Assembly (NCBI GenBank): GCA_024223125.1
Contig: JAAEOP010001033.1
Coordinates: forward strand, 1-8,338
Length of the DNA: 8,338 nucleotides
Reading direction: 5' to 3'
Source: Chloroflexota bacterium
Lineage (GTDB): Bacteria > Chloroflexota > Anaerolineae > Promineifilales > Promineifilaceae
In this document: positions 5,365 to 8,338 of the stretch, piece by piece
How the letters are laid out: every line of letters begins with the position of its first letter
How positions within the stretch are numbered: the stretch's first letter is position 1
Notes under the pieces: model-generated
What the model saw: the letters and a program-made list of their open reading frames with translations, nothing else
What the model was told of the DNA's origin: nothing
Database searches by the model: none
Program-made: the position numbers and the translations under genes

Positions 5365-7167
5365 ATGAATAAACTTGCTGAAACATTGCCCCATTGGGAT
5401 GTCAGCCAAATTTATCCTGATCTGGAATCACCGGAATTCAAGTCTGGCTTCCAAGATACCATTCAATCCATTACCAATTTAACTGCTTTGTTTGACGAGC
5501 ATCAAATTAACCGTGTAGATTCACAAGCGGTTCATGGTGATACGGTTGCCGTCCTGGAAATGATCATTGACCATTTTAACCAGACGTTGACGGCCGTAAC
5601 CACCATACGCGCCTACATCTTTAGCTTTATCGCCACCGATTCTCGCAATGCTGTTGCCCAGGCCAAATTAAGTGAATTGCTCCCTCACATGGCTAAACTC
5701 AACCTGCTCGGTACCCGTCTCACAGCCTGGGTCGGCTCCTTAGATGTGGAAGCGCTTATTGCCCAATCAACTACTGCTGCCGATCATGCTTATACCTTAC
5801 GCAAAGCCAAACAAGATGCACTTCACTTGATGTCTCCTGTTGAAGAAGACTTATCGGCTGAACTTATACTTACTGGCCTTATAAGCTGGCAAAAGTTATA
5901 CAGCACCTATTCTTCTCAAATTCAAGTGAAGATTGAATTGGAAGGTGAGGTGCAAATATTGCCTCTGACGGCCGTCCAAAACCTAGCTTATAACCGTGAC
6001 CGGGATATACGAGCACGCGCTTACCGTGCTGTATTGGATACATTGGCAGATACGGCCGTGCCGCTGGCGGCTGCCCTCAATGCCATCAAAGGGGAAACCC
6101 TCGCCCTTACCAAACGGCGTGGCTGGGATTCCCCGTTAGATATGGCCTTGTTTGAAAACGGGTTAGACCGGCCCACACTGGACGCGATGATGGCTGCTTG
6201 CCGACATGCTTTCCCCGATTTTCAACGCTACCTCAAAACCCGCGCTCGCGCTCTGAGGTTGCCCGTATTAGCCTGGTACGATCAACTGGTTCCTCTGGGG
6301 CAGGGAACCCAAAGTTGGTCATACAAAGACGCCACCCAATTCATCATCAACCAGTTCGCTACCTATTCCCCCAAAATGCAGCAAATAGCCCAACGTGCCT
6401 TTGCTGAAGATTGGTTAGATGCCGAACCCCGCGACGGCAAAAGTGGCGGCGCATTTTGCATGTCTATTCTGCCCGGAGAATCCCGCATTCTCATGAATTT
6501 TGAATCCGGTTTCACCAGCGTGGGTACGATGGCTCATGAATTGGGCCACGCCTACCATAACCTCAATCTGGCCCACCGCACTCCGCTGCAAACAGAAACT
6601 CCCATGGCTCTGGCTGAAACCGCCAGCACTTTCTGCCAAAAAATCGTCGAAAATGCAGCCCTGGCTAAAGCTGACGCCCAAGATCAAATGATCATTATTG
6701 ATGGGCTGCTGGAATATGCCACACGAGTCATCGTCGGCGCGTCCAGCAATTTCCTCTTTGAACAGCGTCTCTTTGAAAAACGCGCCCAACGGGAGTTGTC
6801 TGTAGAGGAGTTATGCGCGCTGGATATAGAAACACAGCTTGAAACCCGCGGCGATGCCCTGGACCCTGACTTGCTGCATCCTTACCGTTGGGCTTATGTG
6901 CCCCATTATTACAGAGCTACCTTTTATAATTACCCGTACATTTTCGGCTTGCTGTTTGGCCTGGGTTTATACGCCCAGTATCAGGCTAACCCGGCTGTGT
7001 TCCGTGAGGGGTATGATGATTTGTTGTCCTCTACCGGCATGGGCAATGCGGCCGACCTGGCAGCCCGCTTTGGCATAGACATTCGCCAGCCTGCTTTCTG
7101 GGATACCAGCCTGGATATTTTGCGTGCTGATATTGACCGTTTTGAAAAACTGATTATTGACCGTTGA
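5365..7167 (+). CDS. pepF: M3-family oligoendopeptidase F (zinc metallopeptidase)
   Basis: This 600-residue protein has the usual length for PepF-type M3 peptidases, cytoplasmic zinc enzymes that degrade short and medium peptides. The zinc site is H391-E392-L-G-H395, with E392 the catalytic base and Glu418 in A-L-A-E-T-A the expected third ligand. The C-terminal Y-V-P-H-Y-Y (511-516) and Y-N-Y-P-Y (521-525) supply the family's substrate-binding His/Tyr cluster, and the N-terminal ~200 residues form the PepF helical domain. No signal peptide is present. ATG 5365 follows GGAG (5351-5354) at a slightly long 10-base spacing. The uracil-DNA glycosylase gene begins eight bases after the stop, so the two are probably one transcript, though no functional link is known. 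All key residues are intact. The exact subfamily (PepF versus related M3B members) is the only real uncertainty. Confidence 0.93.
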   Translation: MNKLAETLPHWDVSQIYPDLESPEFKSGFQDTIQSITNLTALFDEHQINRVDSQAVHGDTVAVLEMIIDHFNQTLTAVTTIRAYIFSFIATDSRNAVAQAKLSELLPHMAKLNLLGTRLTAWVGSLDVEALIAQSTTAADHAYTLRKAKQDALHLMSPVEEDLSAELILTGLISWQKLYSTYSSQIQVKIELEGEVQILPLTAVQNLAYNRDRDIRARAYRAVLDTLADTAVPLAAALNAIKGETLALTKRRGWDSPLDMALFENGLDRPTLDAMMAACRHAFPDFQRYLKTRARALRLPVLAWYDQLVPLGQGTQSWSYKDATQFIINQFATYSPKMQQIAQRAFAEDWLDAEPRDGKSGGAFCMSILPGESRILMNFESGFTSVGTMAHELGHAYHNLNLAHRTPLQTETPMALAETASTFCQKIVENAALAKADAQDQMIIIDGLLEYATRVIVGASSNFLFEQRLFEKRAQRELSVEELCALDIETQLETRGDALDPDLLHPYRWAYVPHYYRATFYNYPYIFGLLFGLGLYAQYQANPAVFREGYDDLLSSTGMGNAADLAARFGIDIRQPAFWDTSLDILRADIDRFEKLIIDR

Positions 7168-7175
7168 TTATTTTT

Positions 7176-7886
7176 ATGTCTGATTCGTTGGCTCAATTGC
7201 ATGTTGATATGCGGGCTTGTCGTTTGTGTTTGACGGCCGGGTATGGGATTGTGCCTGGGGCTGTTTTTAGTGAGGGTACAGAACGGCGGCTGATGTTGAT
7301 TGGACAAGCGCCGGGGGTGACGGAAGTGGAAGCGCAACGGCCGTTTAATGCCAGCAGCGGCCGTCGTTTGTTCCAATGGTTGGGGGCGGCGGGTTGGGAT
7401 GAAGCTGATTTTCGGGCGCGGCACACAATGACGGCCGTCACCAAATGCTACCCCGGTAAAGGTAAAAACGGTAAAGGAGACCGTGTGCCCAGTAAAGCGG
7501 AACAAAAGCTGTGCCGTCCCTTTCTGGAGCGGGAAATCAGTCTGGTCAATCCTCAACTCATCATCCTGGTTGGCGGTCTGGCAATCAAACTCCTGTACCC
7601 CAAATCGGCAAAGTTAAAGGATGTAGTGGGCACGGCCGTTTATTTTCCCCCCATCATTTCCACCCACCCCCTCAACCTAAACATCGCCGCCGGCCAAACC
7701 CTGACGCCTGCCAATCTCCAATCCCTAATCTCCCAATCTCCTAATGGCAAAGTAAACGGCCGTTTCATCCTCCCCTTGCCCCATCCCTCCGGCGCCAGTC
7801 TGTGGCCCAACAAACCGGCCAACAAACTCCTTATTACCCAGGCAATAAAGTTGTTGCAAATGATTAGAGAAACCTGGAAATTATAA
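7176..7886 (+). CDS. Uracil-DNA glycosylase, family-4-like Fe-S type, with insertion
   Basis: The enzyme removes uracil from DNA as the first step of base-excision repair. The 236-residue protein shows G-Q-A-P-G-V-T-E (43-50), an S-G-R-R-L-F stretch (61-66) and the C-terminal H-P-S-G (203-206), the family-4-type motifs. Four cysteines, C15 and C18 (C-R-L-C), C91 and C113 (L-C-R-P-F-L), match the Fe-S cluster set. The C91-C113 gap is 21 residues rather than the usual ~14-17 because of a Lys/Gly-rich insertion. A second insertion, about residues 161-190, separates the V-G-T-A-V strand from the F-I-L-P-L-P-H-P-S-G motif and is encoded by C-rich repeat-like DNA. The start is ATG 7176; an in-frame TTG at 7164 would overlap pepF. 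Neither has a ribosome site, suggesting coupling to pepF. Family 4 is favoured over family 5 because of G-Q-A-P-G and the cysteine pattern. Confidence 0.88.
   Translation: MSDSLAQLHVDMRACRLCLTAGYGIVPGAVFSEGTERRLMLIGQAPGVTEVEAQRPFNASSGRRLFQWLGAAGWDEADFRARHTMTAVTKCYPGKGKNGKGDRVPSKAEQKLCRPFLEREISLVNPQLIILVGGLAIKLLYPKSAKLKDVVGTAVYFPPIISTHPLNLNIAAGQTLTPANLQSLISQSPNGKVNGRFILPLPHPSGASLWPNKPANKLLITQAIKLLQMIRETWKL
7656..7745 (+). repeat. C-rich repeat-like insertion inside the glycosylase gene
   Basis: This in-frame segment encodes about 30 residues not expected in the enzyme family. Its 3' part (7711-7744) is a degenerate array of CCAATCT-like units: CAATCTC appears twice, with AATCC and TAATCTCC variants between. 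On the coding strand, 7641-7745 contains only seven G in 105 bases. It looks like a short tandem repeat absorbed into the gene without breaking the frame. Confidence 0.5.
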
Positions 7887-7896
7887 CGGCCGTTAT
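7883..7896. repeat. 14-bp perfect palindrome at a convergent gene junction
   Basis: ATAACGGCCGTTAT is a perfect palindrome centred on an ACGGCCGT octamer (7886-7893). It includes the stop codon of the glycosylase gene (7884-7886) and lies in the 20-bp gap before the end of the convergent TPR gene. With no loop it is a poor hairpin, so a role in termination is doubtful. Confidence 0.8.
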
Positions 7897-7906
7897 TCCA
7901 ATTGGG

Positions 7907-8338
7907 TCAGGAAGGCTGCACTTGTGCCAATAGTTTTTCGACACTGGCGGCCCAATTGTCCAATCCAATGTCCAGAAAACGCTCGCGTGCTTCTTGCAGC
8001 AAAGGTACCGCTTTTTCTGGTTGGTCGCGATCCAAAGCCAGTTGCCCCAATCCCATTAAAAATACTGCCATCCCCTGCAAATCCTTGATCGCTTGTGTAA
8101 TAGCCAAACCTGACTGGTAAAACAGATCAGCCTCATCAAATCGTTTTTGGTTTCTGAGCAAGTCAGCCAGGGAGGATTGGGTGACGGCGACGCCGCGGGA
8201 ATCGCCAATCTGCTCTTTCACGGCGAGGGATTCTTTGTAGAGGCGTTCGGCCTCATCGTATTGGCCGCGAGTCGTGAGCAAGTCAGCCAGGGAGGATTGG
8301 GTGACGGCGACGCCGCGGGAATCGCCAATCTGCTCACA
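7907..8338 (-). CDS. TPR protein, C-terminal fragment
   Basis: The frame runs off the right edge, so the N-terminus is missing; 143 residues are visible. They form tetratricopeptide repeats with a 40-residue period. Successive units begin D-S-R-G-V-A-V, D-S-R-G-V-A-V, D-L-Q-G-M-A-V and then L-D-N-W-A-A-S, the last being a capping helix ending in Q-V-Q-P-S. The G-D-x-R-G-x-A pattern is common in long TPR arrays of STAND/NB-ARC or CHAT-associated proteins, but no such domain is in view. Two units share a 61-bp exact DNA repeat (8155-8215 and 8275-8335), a sign of recent unit duplication or conversion. It is a different TPR subtype from the fragment at the left edge. The stop is the complement of 7907-7909. 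Confidence 0.85.
   Translation of the reverse strand, partial: CEQIGDSRGVAVTQSSLADLLTTRGQYDEAERLYKESLAVKEQIGDSRGVAVTQSSLADLLRNQKRFDEADLFYQSGLAITQAIKDLQGMAVFLMGLGQLALDRDQPEKAVPLLQEARERFLDIGLDNWAASVEKLLAQVQPS
8155..8335. repeat. 61-bp perfect direct repeat, 120-bp period
   Basis: Bases 8155-8215 and 8275-8335 are identical, while the sequence between and around them differs. The 120-bp offset equals one 40-residue TPR unit, so the repeat keeps the frame. Identity at the silent positions as well points to recent duplication or gene conversion rather than protein-level conservation. Confidence 0.95.

Larger units (their letters stand above)
130..7893. repeat. Over-represented palindromic octamer ACGGCCGT (19 copies)
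   Basis: Exact copies begin at 130, 1397, 1505, 1548, 2299, 2407, 2828, 3872, 4294, 4476, 5244, 5590, 5968, 6052, 7337, 7431, 7632, 7756 and 7886. The octamer is its own reverse complement. At even base composition about 0.13 copies would be expected in a window this size. Copies occur in genes on both strands and in non-coding DNA. Several one-base variants (GCGGCCGT, TCGGCCGT, ACGGCCGC) also occur. This behaviour resembles the HIP1 octamer of cyanobacteria, which has a different sequence (GCGATCGC). Confidence 0.93.

Noticed and set aside
6415..6789. Minus-strand open frame opposite pepF
   Set aside because: It is antisense to the strongly conserved HELGH region; its length is explained by coding constraint on the other strand.
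2..8338. The two edge TPR genes as parts of one split gene
   Set aside because: They lie on opposite strands, both are C-terminal ends with their own stops, and the repeat periods differ (42 versus 40 residues).

Overview
The window looks like ordinary chromosome from a Chloroflexota bacterium, most likely an Anaerolineae relative. This is inferred from three things: the style of the ABC exporter N-terminus, the TPR proteins at both ends, and a very over-represented palindromic octamer, ACGGCCGT, found 19 times on my manual count. GC content is moderate, about 50% by eye. I see no rRNA, tRNA, CRISPR array, transposase or phage gene.

Layout, left to right. (1) The C-terminal end of a kinesin-light-chain-type TPR protein (+) enters from the left edge. 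(2) A two-gene unit (+, 553-1423) encodes a Phd/YefM-like protein with an extra C-terminal domain and, overlapping it by 17 bp, a small C39-like (papain-fold) cysteine peptidase. It is arranged like a toxin-antitoxin module. (3) A 365-bp gene-free stretch (1424-1788) holds a roughly 200-bp stem-loop-rich element with inverted ends. (4) A full-length ABC exporter (-) is divergent from (5) trmB (+), the tRNA m7G46 methyltransferase, which has a C-terminal extension of about 118 residues. A perfect 10-bp inverted repeat sits between them over both predicted -35 boxes, and trmB appears to be leaderless. (6) A single-domain response regulator (-) is divergent from (7) an M3-family oligoendopeptidase F (+). 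(8) Eight bases downstream, and probably co-transcribed, is a family-4-like Fe-S uracil-DNA glycosylase with an in-frame, C-rich insertion. (9) A second TPR protein (-), with a 40-residue period and a 61-bp perfect internal repeat, converges on the glycosylase and runs off the right edge.

Most genes are housekeeping or generic: tRNA modification, peptide turnover, uracil repair, export and signalling. The novelty lies in four places: the peptidase/Phd-like pair, the genome-signature octamer (HIP1-like in behaviour, different in sequence), the stem-loop element, and the extra segments in TrmB and the glycosylase. The genes do not form one pathway. Gene order alternates strand often, as expected for short transcription units.
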